From Stomatohabitans albus (lineage in GTDB: Bacteria > Actinomycetota > Nitriliruptoria > Euzebyales > Euzebyaceae), in assembly GCF_036336025.1 (NCBI RefSeq), contig NZ_JAYKKE010000002.1, forward strand, positions 365,364-429,363: a stretch of DNA of 64,000 nt, read 5' to 3'. The translations under genes were made by a program, and so were the position numbers. Below the pieces are notes generated by a model. It was not told the origin of the DNA. It ran no database searches and saw only the letters and a program-made list of their open reading frames with translations. How positions within the stretch are numbered: the first letter of the stretch is position 1; every line of letters begins with the position of its first letter. Positions 25,825 to 35,300 of this stretch are shown one piece after another.

Positions 25825-26880
25825 CTAGCCGTTAAAGAAATCAACGATTGTTTCCCAACGGATATCCTGCCCGTACTGCCACCACACGACGGCTCCGATA
25901 ACAACAAGGATCAGTAGTACCCAAACCAGTGAGAATCGCCGTTTGGGTTGATGAGTGGGAATAAACGCTGGCAACTGATCACGTCGCAGCATCATGGTGT
26001 GATTTGCTGCCTGGAGTTGACGTAATTGGATTGGTTCGTCATGCCCAGCAATGGCTTGAGCAATTGCGTCTGCTACCGCACGCATATCTGGGAACCGATC
26101 TTCAACGCGTAAGGCCGTCATTTTGGCTACCAAGTGATCGATTTCAGCACTAAGACCCGGCATCATCTGTGATGGGGCTGGTATCGCTTCACTTGCATGA
26201 CGGGCCAAGATTTCAGCTGGTGTGGACGCTGGAAGTGGTTTTAACCCGGTCAGTAGCTCATAGGTCATCGCGCCCAGGGCGTACTGGTCACTCGCTGGGC
26301 TAGCTGATTCGCCGTTGATGACTTCGGGACTGAGATAGTGGACACTTCCGAGGAGGTCACTGTCTTCGGGGGCCACATCTGGGCGGGCAAGATCGGCGAT
26401 ACCAAAGTCAGCGAGCTTAGGTACACCTTCGAGGGTGATGAGCACATTTTCTGGTTTAACGTCCCGATGAATGATCCCAATCTCATGGGCTCGAGCAAGG
26501 GCAACGGCAAGGGGACGAACAATCGAACGAACGACTGAAGGGGTGAGTGGCCCAGCCACACTGAGCACATTACGCAAACTTGGTCCGTTAATCAGTTCCA
26601 TGACGATCCACGCATACGGCTCATCACCTTGATCAAATACAGCAACCACATGGGCATCAACAAGTTTGGCTGCCATGGTTGCCTCACGTTGAAAACGCTC
26701 TCGGACATCTGGCTGGCTACTCAAATGTGGGTGGAGTGTTTTGACCGCCACCTCACGGTCCATCTGAGTATCTATAGCCTTAAAAATGGACCCCATGCCA
26801 CCTGATGCTATGCGTTCGCCAAGCAGGTACCTCCCGCCAAGTAAGACCGGGTCAGCAGGGTGTTGAATAGGGAGGTTCAT
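25825..26880 (-). CDS. Membrane-anchored Ser/Thr protein kinase (PknB-like)
   Basis: Eukaryotic-type kinase. Counting from the ATG at 26880 it has 351 aa: glycine loop GERIASGGMGSIFKA (21-35), ATP lysine K47 (VAVKTL), catalytic HRD 138-140, metal-binding DFG 158-160, and an APE-equivalent LSPE. A basic PKRR stretch and one transmembrane helix follow near the C-terminus, with a short extracellular tail and no PASTA domains. The frame is open further upstream to 26964, but that part overlaps the divergent gene and lacks kinase similarity. No ribosome site precedes the ATG, and a TATTCT box 7 nt upstream suggests a leaderless mRNA. Confidence 0.88.
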   Translation of the reverse strand: MNLPIQHPADPVLLGGRYLLGERIASGGMGSIFKAIDTQMDREVAVKTLHPHLSSQPDVRERFQREATMAAKLVDAHVVAVFDQGDEPYAWIVMELINGPSLRNVLSVAGPLTPSVVRSIVRPLAVALARAHEIGIIHRDVKPENVLITLEGVPKLADFGIADLARPDVAPEDSDLLGSVHYLSPEVINGESASPASDQYALGAMTYELLTGLKPLPASTPAEILARHASEAIPAPSQMMPGLSAEIDHLVAKMTALRVEDRFPDMRAVADAIAQAIAGHDEPIQLRQLQAANHTMMLRRDQLPAFIPTHQPKRRFSLVWVLLILVVIGAVVWWQYGQDIRWETIVDFFNG

Positions 26881-26887
26881 GAGATAA

Positions 26888-26918
26888 AGAATAGTTTCGG
26901 CATATTGGACCGTTCCAA
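26888..26918 (-). promoter_or_regulatory. Possible promoter of the leaderless kinase gene
   Basis: On the minus strand, TTGGAA (26918-26913) and TATTCT (26893-26888) stand 19 bp apart, and the kinase ATG begins 7 nt after the second box. This fits a sigma-A-like promoter and a leaderless transcript, common in Actinomycetota. It is a visual match only. Confidence 0.35.
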
Positions 26919-26932
26919 CCGATAATAAACCC

Positions 26933-27211
26933 GTGGTCACTATTCCCAAACCTAACCCCCGCATTGCAGGCCCGTTATGGAGCCTCTGGCTAGGTATCGC
27001 ATTGGCGACGTTACTTGTGATGGTTGTTGTTGGCTTGCTGGCCGGCCTTACCTTTCGGGCTATGGCCGTTATCTTTGGATTAGGGGTGGTCGCGTGGCTC
27101 GCCGCATCACTCTGGCTTCTCGCATCTGATCGGCGTACCCAAGCCCGTGAACGGCAAGCATACGAACGTGTGTTGGAAGAGGCAGATACGGTAAGGTTGA
27201 GTAATGAGTGA
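26933..27211 (+). CDS. Small two-helix membrane protein
   Basis: A 92-aa protein starting at GTG, divergent from the kinase. Two hydrophobic segments (about 17-40 and 44-66) are followed by a charged, probably helical tail (SDRRTQARERQAYERVLEEA). It overlaps the DUF3039 gene by 8 nt, so both are likely translated together. No family recognised. Confidence 0.55.
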   Translation: MVTIPKPNPRIAGPLWSLWLGIALATLLVMVVVGLLAGLTFRAMAVIFGLGVVAWLAASLWLLASDRRTQARERQAYERVLEEADTVRLSNE

Positions 27212-27458
27212 CACCTTAATTCATGAAGATACTGACACCAAACAGATCTCTACTGAAGATGGTGACCACGAACGATTTGCCCACTATGTCTTTGGAAAAG
27301 ACGCGAAGGCAAAAGTTACCGAGGCCATGGTGTTAGGTACCCCCGTTAAAGCCTTGTGTGGCAAACAATGGGTGCCAAGTCGAGACGCATCAAAATATCC
27401 CGTCTGTCCAGACTGCGAGCGTATTAAGAATCGGTTGCAAGGCAAACGAGGAGATTAA
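27204..27458 (+). CDS. DUF3039-family protein
   Basis: Small (84 aa) soluble protein typical of Actinomycetota. The family core is visible: DHERFAHYV (21-29), GTPVKALCGKQWVPSRD (about 45-61) and the zinc-ribbon-like YPVCPDCERI, with the Cys of ALCGK and the CPDC pair as likely metal ligands. It overlaps the preceding small membrane protein by 8 nt. Function unknown. Confidence 0.85.
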   Translation: MSDTLIHEDTDTKQISTEDGDHERFAHYVFGKDAKAKVTEAMVLGTPVKALCGKQWVPSRDASKYPVCPDCERIKNRLQGKRGD

Positions 27459-27589
27459 CCCGCACCTATCTTGTGTCGACGTTAGCTGCACAGCGTCAAC
27501 TGACGTGCAGTATTTAAAATGGAAGACGAACGAACGTTCATACGCTAAGTTCTGTCTTAACCAGCATTGCTTATCCAAGGAGATTGCCC

Positions 27590-30304
27590 GTGGTCAATGA
27601 CCTGCACCGTATCGTTGCGGATGCCTTACCCGACCGTAATCCAGAAGAAACTCGCGAATGGGTTGATGCGTTAAAGGCCGTTGTTACGAACGGCGGTGAA
27701 GAACGTGCCAAATATATTGTCCGTAAATTGCTTGCGGCGAGTTCAGAGCTCGGCATTGACGTGCGCACCTTACCCTTAAGTGACTACGTAAACACGATTC
27801 CTGCCGACCAAGAACCGGACTATCCCGGTGATATGGAAATTGAGGAACGTATCCGTCACCACCTGCGCTGGAATGCTGCTGCTATCGTGCAACGCGGCCA
27901 GCGTCCTGGTTTGGGTGTAGGCGGGCACATTGCCACCTACCAATCCACCTGCCACCTGTATGAAGTGGGCTTTAACCACTACTTCCGCGGTAAAGACCAC
28001 CCTGGTGGAGGTGACCACATTTACATGCAGGGGCACGGTTCGCCCGGGGCCTACTCGCGCGCCTTCCTTGAAGGACGAATGACGGAATGGGATCTTGATC
28101 ACTTCCGCCAAACAACAAAGGGCGGTTTAGCGGCCTACCCACACCCACGGTTGATGCCCAATTTCTGGGAGTTCCCAACCGTCAACATGGGGCTCGGCAC
28201 AATCAATAGTGTGTATCAAGCCCGCTACAATCGGTACTTGCACAACCGTGGCCTGAAAGACACTTCAGATCAGCGCATTTGGGCCTTCATCGGTGATGGT
28301 GAAATGGATGAACCCGAAGCACAGGGTGCCTTGACGGTTGCCGCCCGTGACGGCCTAGACAACCTCACCTGGGTAGTAAACTGCAACTTGCAGCGGCTTG
28401 ATGGTCCGGTACTTCCCAATGGCAAGATTGTGCAACAGCTTGAAGGCCAGTTTGCCGGTGCGGGGTGGAACGTCATTAAGGTGCTGTGGGGACCCAAGTG
28501 GGACCGTCTTATCGCCATGGACTCATCAGGTGAGCTGGTCCAGAAACTCAATACCACACCTGATGGTCAGTTCCAGACGTTCACTGCCCGCGACGCAGCC
28601 TATGTCAAGGAACACTTCTTTAATACTCCGGCACTGCGTAACCTGCTCGAAAAATCACAGCTCACCGATAACGACTTACCTGTTCTCGACCGTGGTGGGC
28701 ACAACGTGCGCAAGATTAATGCTGCGTTCGATGCTGCAGTTAATCACAAGGGCCGCCCCACGGTCATCTTGGCGCAGACGGTTAAGGGGTGGAGCCTTGG
28801 CAAGGGCTTCATGAGTGCCAATGCCAACCACCAGATGAAGAAGCTGAGCATTGACCAGTTCAAGGCAATGCGTGACCGCCTTGAACTGAATATTCCGGAT
28901 TCAGCCCTCGTTGATCCCTATCAGGTGCCCTACGTCAGCTTGGATCATGACCCTGAAGCCAAGGAATACTTGCTCGAACGTCGTCGTGAGCTTGGCGGTT
29001 TCTTGCCTGAACGTCGTGAATACCACTCCGATATGGCCCTCCCTGAACCTAAGCGTTATGACGCGATGAAGAAGGGCTCAGGTGATGCTGAGGTTGCCAC
29101 CACGATGGGCCTCGTCCGCTTAATGCGTGACCTCATTAAGGTCAAGGGCTTTGGCGAACGTATCGTACCGATTACTCCTGACGAAGCGCGTACGTTCGGG
29201 ATTGATTCGATGTTCAACCAGTTGGGCATTTACAGCCCGCAAGGGATGCAATATGACCCGGTTGACTCGGACATGCTGATGAGCTATCGCACGGCAACAG
29301 ACGGCCAAATCTTGAACGAAGGCATCACGGAATGCGGCTGCATGGCTATTTTCCAAGCTGCAGGAACAAGCCACTCCACCCATGGTGTGGAAATGTTGCC
29401 CATGTTCTACTTCTACTCCATGTTTGGGTTGCAGCGCATCGGTGACTCCGTTTGGCAAGCTGCTGACATGCGTGCCCGTGGCTTTATTGTCGGGTGTACC
29501 GCCGGACGCACAACGCTGAATGGTGAAGGCCTTCAGCACCAGGACGGTAACTCAATCTTGTATGCCGTTGCGAACCCATCCTTAATTACGTATGACCCAA
29601 GCTTTGTCTTTGAAGTCGCGGTCATCGTAGAAGAGGGTATCCGACGCATGATGGGTAAGGACGCTGAAGATGTGATGTTCTACCTCACCGTCTACAACGA
29701 ACCAACGGTCCAACCAGCAATACCTGCGGACCTTGACCCCCAAGAAATCATTGACGGGATCTACTGCTTCCGTGAATCTGACGCGAACCATACGATGACG
29801 GCACAGATCATTGCCTCTGGTTCAGCTATGACAAATGCCTTGAAAGCGCAAGAAATCTTGGCTGCCGAGTACAACGTTGCCGCCGATGTCTGGAGTGCAC
29901 CAGGCTGGGTAGGTCTCCATCGTGAAGCAGTTGAGGCATTGGAATGGAATCGTGAGCATCCCACCGAGGAACCACGTATTCCACTGGTCACCGAAAAGCT
30001 CGAAGAAAATAGTGGTGGACCATTTGTTGCCGTCACTGACTTTGTCAATGGTGTACCTGGCCTCATTGCACCGTATATGCCAGAGGGTAAGACCTTGGCA
30101 ATCTTGGGTACCGATGGCTTTGGCCGTGCCGATACCCGTGAGGCTCTCCGCCGTGCCTTCCGTATTGATGCCGAGTCAATCGTTGTTGCAGTGCTGTACG
30201 AACTTGCCGAAGATGGCGAGATTGACTACAGCGTGGTTGAGCAGGCTCTTCGTAAGTACGAGATGAATTACGAAGATATCCCGGTCAATAACGCCCCGGC
30301 TTAA
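27590..30304 (+). CDS. aceE: Pyruvate dehydrogenase E1 component, homodimeric type
   Basis: Thiamine-diphosphate enzyme that decarboxylates pyruvate and acetylates the E2 lipoyl groups. The single-chain form of about 900 aa is typical of Actinomycetota and gamma-proteobacteria. GHGSPGAYSRAF and the ThDP motif GDGEMDEPEAQGAL...NLTWVVNCN occur in the N-terminal third. The central pyrimidine-domain region is present (GITECGCMAIFQAAGTSHS). The C-terminal half has the LGTDGFGRADTREALRR segment. The GTG at 27590 lies 7 nt after AAGGAG; the TTG at 27584 would be only one base from it. No E2 or E3 gene is adjacent. Confidence 0.95.
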   Translation: MVNDLHRIVADALPDRNPEETREWVDALKAVVTNGGEERAKYIVRKLLAASSELGIDVRTLPLSDYVNTIPADQEPDYPGDMEIEERIRHHLRWNAAAIVQRGQRPGLGVGGHIATYQSTCHLYEVGFNHYFRGKDHPGGGDHIYMQGHGSPGAYSRAFLEGRMTEWDLDHFRQTTKGGLAAYPHPRLMPNFWEFPTVNMGLGTINSVYQARYNRYLHNRGLKDTSDQRIWAFIGDGEMDEPEAQGALTVAARDGLDNLTWVVNCNLQRLDGPVLPNGKIVQQLEGQFAGAGWNVIKVLWGPKWDRLIAMDSSGELVQKLNTTPDGQFQTFTARDAAYVKEHFFNTPALRNLLEKSQLTDNDLPVLDRGGHNVRKINAAFDAAVNHKGRPTVILAQTVKGWSLGKGFMSANANHQMKKLSIDQFKAMRDRLELNIPDSALVDPYQVPYVSLDHDPEAKEYLLERRRELGGFLPERREYHSDMALPEPKRYDAMKKGSGDAEVATTMGLVRLMRDLIKVKGFGERIVPITPDEARTFGIDSMFNQLGIYSPQGMQYDPVDSDMLMSYRTATDGQILNEGITECGCMAIFQAAGTSHSTHGVEMLPMFYFYSMFGLQRIGDSVWQAADMRARGFIVGCTAGRTTLNGEGLQHQDGNSILYAVANPSLITYDPSFVFEVAVIVEEGIRRMMGKDAEDVMFYLTVYNEPTVQPAIPADLDPQEIIDGIYCFRESDANHTMTAQIIASGSAMTNALKAQEILAAEYNVAADVWSAPGWVGLHREAVEALEWNREHPTEEPRIPLVTEKLEENSGGPFVAVTDFVNGVPGLIAPYMPEGKTLAILGTDGFGRADTREALRRAFRIDAESIVVAVLYELAEDGEIDYSVVEQALRKYEMNYEDIPVNNAPA

Positions 30305-30322
30305 ACACCGCATCAGCGCTAT

Positions 30323-30348
30323 GAACGCCACCCATATGGGTGGCGTTC
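30323..30348. terminator. Palindromic terminator after aceE
   Basis: A perfect 26-bp palindrome with the centre ACCCATATGGGT, lying between the convergent aceE and nicotinamidase genes. It has no T-run on either strand and probably acts in both directions. Confidence 0.7.
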
Positions 30349-30390
30349 GTGCATGTTGAATACCGTATTGAGCGCTACGGGGCCCTCTTG

Positions 30391-30969
30391 TTAGAGTACT
30401 CGGGCACCGAGGCTGGCAAACTCGGCAAGCGCTGCACGGCTATTTACCTCATCAACCCCGGCACAGGCATCTTGAACAACGGTGACCGGCCAACCTTTTG
30501 CAATGGCGTCTTGGACCGTTGCCCGCACACAGACATCAGTCGCAATTCCTACGATAACAAGTTCTTGCACCCCGGTTGTGGCTAATACGGCCTCAAGGTC
30601 CGTTGACGAACGCTTACCTGTGACCGGGTCACTCATCGTGAACCCTGAATAGGCATCTTCACCATGAATGCCCTTTTTAATAATCGGATAGGTTGTTGGA
30701 GGAAGTTCTGGCATGAGGTCAGCACCAGGCGTACCACCTACACAATGCACTGGCCACTGATTAAAGTGCGCCGTATCCTCAGGATGCCAGTCTGCAGTGT
30801 AAATAACGGGTGCACCGGCAGCCTGAGCTGCCGTGACAAGCCCAACGATATGAGGTATAGCCGCTGGTGCCCCCGTCACAAAGAGACTGCCTTCTGGATG
30901 CGCAAAATCGTGTTGAACATCGACAACAACCAACGCCATATCGGGGGAGAACGAAAGCTGATCGGCCAT
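30391..30969 (-). CDS. pncA: Nicotinamidase (isochorismatase superfamily)
   Basis: Hydrolyses nicotinamide to nicotinate in NAD salvage. Catalytic Asp is D17 in VVDVQHDF, Lys lies in IIKKGIHGE, and the nucleophilic Cys in GIATDVCVRAT. The metal ligands of the PncA type are visible in ADWHPEDTAHF...WPVHC (Asp and three His). At 192 aa the length is normal. Two adjacent ATG codons occur; the second (30969) has better spacing from AAAGGAG. It is downstream of a BMP-family lipoprotein gene on the same strand. Confidence 0.9.
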   Translation of the reverse strand: MADQLSFSPDMALVVVDVQHDFAHPEGSLFVTGAPAAIPHIVGLVTAAQAAGAPVIYTADWHPEDTAHFNQWPVHCVGGTPGADLMPELPPTTYPIIKKGIHGEDAYSGFTMSDPVTGKRSSTDLEAVLATTGVQELVIVGIATDVCVRATVQDAIAKGWPVTVVQDACAGVDEVNSRAALAEFASLGARVL

Positions 30970-31072
30970 CATGCTCCTTTCGATTTAGAGGATGAAAGCG
31001 GGAATAGTGGCCACTCCTTGCTACCACGGGTTCGGTCCAGCAGCATTGAAAATCACTATCCCCTCTGTTGAG

Positions 31073-32182
31073 CTATGACTTGGGAGAGTAGTCGCTCTCT
31101 AGCTTGAGGTCGCCGGTAATAATTTGTTGTTGAAGCTCAGCCAAACGGTCTTTTACCGCTTGGTCTACCAGTCCGTCATGATCATGGAAGGGGCTTAAAC
31201 GCACACCCCCGTTTTCTAAGGTGCCAATATAGGGGTTAGCCGTGAACTTGCCCTCAACCTCATCACGTACCGCTTCTTTTACTGAGGCACCAACGTCCTT
31301 GATGACACTCGTCAAAATCACATCTTTATACTCTGGGGCACTGAGGGCTCCGTCTGAGTCGACCCAAATAACAAAGGTGCCTTCCTTTTCTTTTGCCGCA
31401 GCTGCCGCCCCTTGGCCAACACTGCCTGCTACAGGCATCACAATGTCGGCTCCTTGCCCAAACATTGCAGTGGTGAGGGTTTTACCTTGGGCAATATCTT
31501 CATAGGTGCCTGCAAACGTGCCATCCTTTTGCTCAGGGTCCCACCCCAATACATGCACCGGATCATCAGGATGATCGAGATTCCACTGGTTCGCACCTTT
31601 AGCAAATCCATCCATAAATGCGATAACTGGCGGTTCCTGCGTCCCACCAAACGTGCCAATCGTTCGTGTTTTTGATACTGCTGATGCTGCATAACCAGCC
31701 AAGAATGAAGCTTGAACGGTATCAAACTCCAATGGCCGTCCATTATCGAGTGTGACAGGCTCGTTCTGCTCGGTGAAGAACCCAGAGTCCACAAGGGCCA
31801 CGTGCAGATCGGGGTTATCTTCAGCGACCTTCGCTGCGGTTGAAGACTGCAAGTAGCTCATACCAATCAATAACCCACATCCTTCTTGAACCATGGCGTC
31901 ATAACTTGGCTGGTAATCGCTGACATCTTGAGGTTCATTCACCGTAAAATCGATTGATAACTCCTCAGCGATTGCTTGAAGGCCCTCATAGGCAGATTGG
32001 TTGAATGCCTGGTCGTCAAGGCCACCAAACCCGCTGACTAAACAAACGGCAGGCCGATCACCATTCGCCGCGGTTGTGGCTGATGTTTGTCCACCCTCGC
32101 TGGTGCCTCCTTGTTCTGGTGCGGCACCACACGCACTCAGGAGTAGACCAGCTACAAGCATAGATACGAGTCGCTTACCCAT
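31073..32182 (-). CDS. BMP-family substrate-binding lipoprotein (nucleoside-type ABC importer)
   Basis: Extracellular lipid-anchored solute receptor of the basic membrane protein/Med family, which usually binds nucleosides. The signal peptide ends in a lipobox (LLLSAC, Cys at 18) followed by a Gly/Thr/Ser-rich linker. Family stretches include SGFGGLDDQAFNQSAYEG, FLAGYAAS and PVAGSVGQGAAAA. GAGG 8 nt before the ATG supports the start. No permease or ATPase gene is adjacent. The closest gene is nicotinamidase, so nucleoside or NAD-precursor uptake is a reasonable guess but unproven. Confidence 0.87.
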   Translation of the reverse strand: MGKRLVSMLVAGLLLSACGAAPEQGGTSEGGQTSATTAANGDRPAVCLVSGFGGLDDQAFNQSAYEGLQAIAEELSIDFTVNEPQDVSDYQPSYDAMVQEGCGLLIGMSYLQSSTAAKVAEDNPDLHVALVDSGFFTEQNEPVTLDNGRPLEFDTVQASFLAGYAASAVSKTRTIGTFGGTQEPPVIAFMDGFAKGANQWNLDHPDDPVHVLGWDPEQKDGTFAGTYEDIAQGKTLTTAMFGQGADIVMPVAGSVGQGAAAAAKEKEGTFVIWVDSDGALSAPEYKDVILTSVIKDVGASVKEAVRDEVEGKFTANPYIGTLENGGVRLSPFHDHDGLVDQAVKDRLAELQQQIITGDLKLESDYSPKS

Positions 32183-32321
32183 TGCAATACCTCAGTCTCC
32201 ATAGTCTCTATTGCATGAATGCCCTCCCATATGGAGGTCACTCCATAGGCATGTTCATGCCCTGGCTAGGTATACCGCATTAGTGATAACGGGGTACAAC
32301 ATCAAGCACACAAAAAACATT

Positions 32322-32337
32322 GCGAACATACGTTCGA
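32322..32337. promoter_or_regulatory. LexA-type SOS box, upstream copy
   Basis: GCGAACATACGTTCGA differs at one base from the actinobacterial LexA consensus TCGAAC-N4-GTTCGA. It is centred 27-28 bp before the dnaE2 ATG. Confidence 0.8.
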
Positions 32338-32350
32338 TTCCTTTAGGATA

Positions 32351-32366
32351 TCGAACATGAGTTCGT
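32351..32366. promoter_or_regulatory. LexA-type SOS box overlapping the dnaE2 start codon
   Basis: TCGAACATGAGTTCGT has one mismatch to the same consensus. The dnaE2 ATG (32357-32359) lies inside it. Centre-to-centre distance from the upstream box is 29 bp, nearly three helical turns, which would let two LexA dimers bind the same face. Confidence 0.8.
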
Positions 32367-35300
32367 TTATCCATCTTGCTGCTCGAAGTTCCTATAGCCA
32401 CCGTGAAGGACTCGTACACCCCGATGAACTCGTAGCTCATGCAGTTCAAGCAAAGATGCCAGCGATAGGTGTAGCCGACAGAGATGGGTTAGCCGGTGCT
32501 GTTCGCCTTGCAAAAGCCTGTAATCGTGCCGGCATTACCTATATTCCAGGGGTTGATCTTGCAGTACACGATGCTGCGTTACCAGGCTGGAAACGAGCAC
32601 GAGAACGAACCCAGCACGGTGGGTGTGCCGTTGGTCAACCCTTCATCACTAATGGCGCCCCTCGCATAACGGTTATTGCAACAACAACTCGGGGGCTTGC
32701 CGCCATCTGTCGCTTAACCAGTGCAGCACATGGTCTTTATGAGGGCATCCCGCTTCTATCCAATACCGGAAATCCACGACGTCTCCCCATGCTCACCACA
32801 GCCGATATTCAAACCCACATCGGGGGAGTAGCGGGCCTCGTTGTGCTTTTTGGGCACCAAAGTCCGATCATCCGCCTTATACGTGCTGGTCTCCACGATG
32901 AAGCCAAAACAGAAGCCCGCCGGTGGATGCATTGGTTACACCCTAATCAGCTTGCCTTGGGCATTGCCTACCATGGCGACCAGGCAGACCATCATTTAAT
33001 CCGCGCCACCTGTGCCCTCGGCGATGCGCTAGGTATCCGTGTCGTACTTAATCAAGTACCACGTTTCTTAGTTCCTGAAGATGACATCATTGCCGATGTC
33101 CTCGACGCTATTCGTGAACAGGTACGGGTCGGAGCCACCTACCCACGCCGTCGCCCGTCGGAGGGATTATGGGATGACCCCGCAGCCATTGAACACACCT
33201 TTGCTGAACGACCAGACGCCCTGCAATACACCTTGGTGCTCAGTGAACAAGTTGATGTGGACTGGAGGCTCGGGCAGAACCGCGTACCACATTTTGGCCA
33301 ATGGGATACTGCACCAACCAATACCAGCACCTATGCCTTAGCTGAGCTAAGCCGTATCGGTATGATCGAGCGTTTGGGTATCAACCCCGATGAACACCCA
33401 AATGACCCAGCCGTTCAACGCCTTGACCATGAACTCCGTATCGTCACGGCACGTGGGCTCGCCCCCTATTTCTTAGCTGTGAGTGCGATTGTCCAACGGA
33501 TCCGTGAACAAGACATTCTTGTTGCTTGTCGTGGTTCGGCTGCTAGCAGCCTTATCGCGTACACCTTACGCATCTCTGATGTCAATCCCATGCACTACGG
33601 GCTCATTATGGAACGCTTCTTACATGAGTACCGTACAGACCTCCCTGATATTGACCTTGATGTTGAAAGCCATCGCCGCGAAGCTGTACAACGTGACTTA
33701 ATTCATACTTGGGGTGCAAACCGGGTCACCGGTCTCGCAATGGTTGCTACATTTCGAGCCCGTAGCGCAATTAGAGAAGTAGGGAAAGCGCTCGGCCTCC
33801 CAGAACAAGACATCAATCTGGCAGCCAAAGCGTTTCCCCGAACCCGTGCAGCTCGTATCAGCCACTTAGCCGCTACATTGCCTGAAGCCCAAGGCCTTGG
33901 CCTTAATGCACCACCTTTCCAACGGCTCTTCGCAATAGCTGAACGCTTAGACGGGCTTCCACGCAACCTCGCCCTCCATCCTTGTGGCCTTATCTTGGCT
34001 AATGCAGATTTAGGCGATATTGCGCCTCTCATTCCTTCCGGTCCCCGCGACAATGGGGATACGATTGCGATGGTGCCCTACGATAAGGACGATATTGAAG
34101 ACCTCGGGCTTGTAAAACTAGACCTTTTGGGTGTGCGTATGCTCAGTGCAATGACACACGCCAAAAGGTTGGCAGAACATACACGGGGAGTGCACATTGA
34201 CTTTGATCTGGTTGACGCCACACCCGATCCAGCCACATTTTCTATGATCCAACGCTCTGATACGATCGGGATGTTCCAAATCGAAAGTCCTGGTCAACGA
34301 GAACTCATCGGTCGACTCACCCCACAGAACACCCACGATCTAGTCATTGATATCAGCCTCTTTCGCCCTGGTCCGGTCAAAGGTGACATGATCGAACCGT
34401 TCTTGCGTCGACGGGAAGGACATGAACCAGTCGACTTGCCACCCCTTTTGGCTCCTATTTTGGCTGAAACCTACGGGGTTATCGTGTATCACGAACAAGT
34501 CATACGCTGTATTAGCGCAATCACTGGTTGTGACCTTGGTCAAGCAGATATCGCCCGCCGCAATCTTGGCAACACCCATGCACTTCCTGCAATGGAAGAC
34601 TGGATTCGTTCATGGTGCCAGCGTCGTGGCATCACCCAAGCAGTTACTGATTGGCTTTGGCATAGCTTGGCACAGTTTGCATCGTTTGGGTTTTGTAAAG
34701 CACACGCAGCAGCCTTTAGTGTGCCGACGTATCGTAGCGCCTGGCTGAAAGCGAATATGATGCCCGAGTTCTTAGCTGGTGTGCTCACCCATGACCCTGG
34801 GATGTACCCGGCTCGCCTGATCTATGCTGAAGCCAGACGACATGGCATTATTCCCCTTGGGGTCAGCATCAATCATTCACAAGCGACCTATACCGTCACC
34901 CGAGTACTAGACCCATATACGCCCGATACGACCTTCATTGACGGTGATTATGGTCAGGCACCACCAAGTCATACTGGCCAACGCCACCGCTGGGCGATTC
35001 GTCCTGCCCTCACCTGTATTCGGGGTATCGATATGACTCAAATCACCTCCATTTGTGCAGGTCAGCCCTTTCATTCAATCGAAGATGTCCATAAACGCAC
35101 CCAACTCCACGCACCGGTTGCCTTTGACCTTGCTCGGATTGGAGCCTTTGATGAGATCGCACCAGCCCTCAGCCGTGGTGATATTCAACTTGAGGTAGAG
35201 GAACGCTGGGCGACCCAACCACGCAAGCGACACCAAAACCGAAACCCAGCTAACACGACTCAACTAAGACTCTTTAGCGCTGATCCACCAGTGGGCTTAC

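Noticed and set aside
30340-30585. Plus-strand ORF opposite nicotinamidase
   Set aside because: It begins inside the aceE terminator and is the antisense shadow of pncA.
32223-32237. Hairpin CCTCC-CATAT-GGAGG between the BMP and dnaE2 genes as a terminator
   Set aside because: Only 5 bp of stem and it lies between divergent genes, where a terminator is not needed; it is mentioned only as a relative of the CATATG-centred palindromes.
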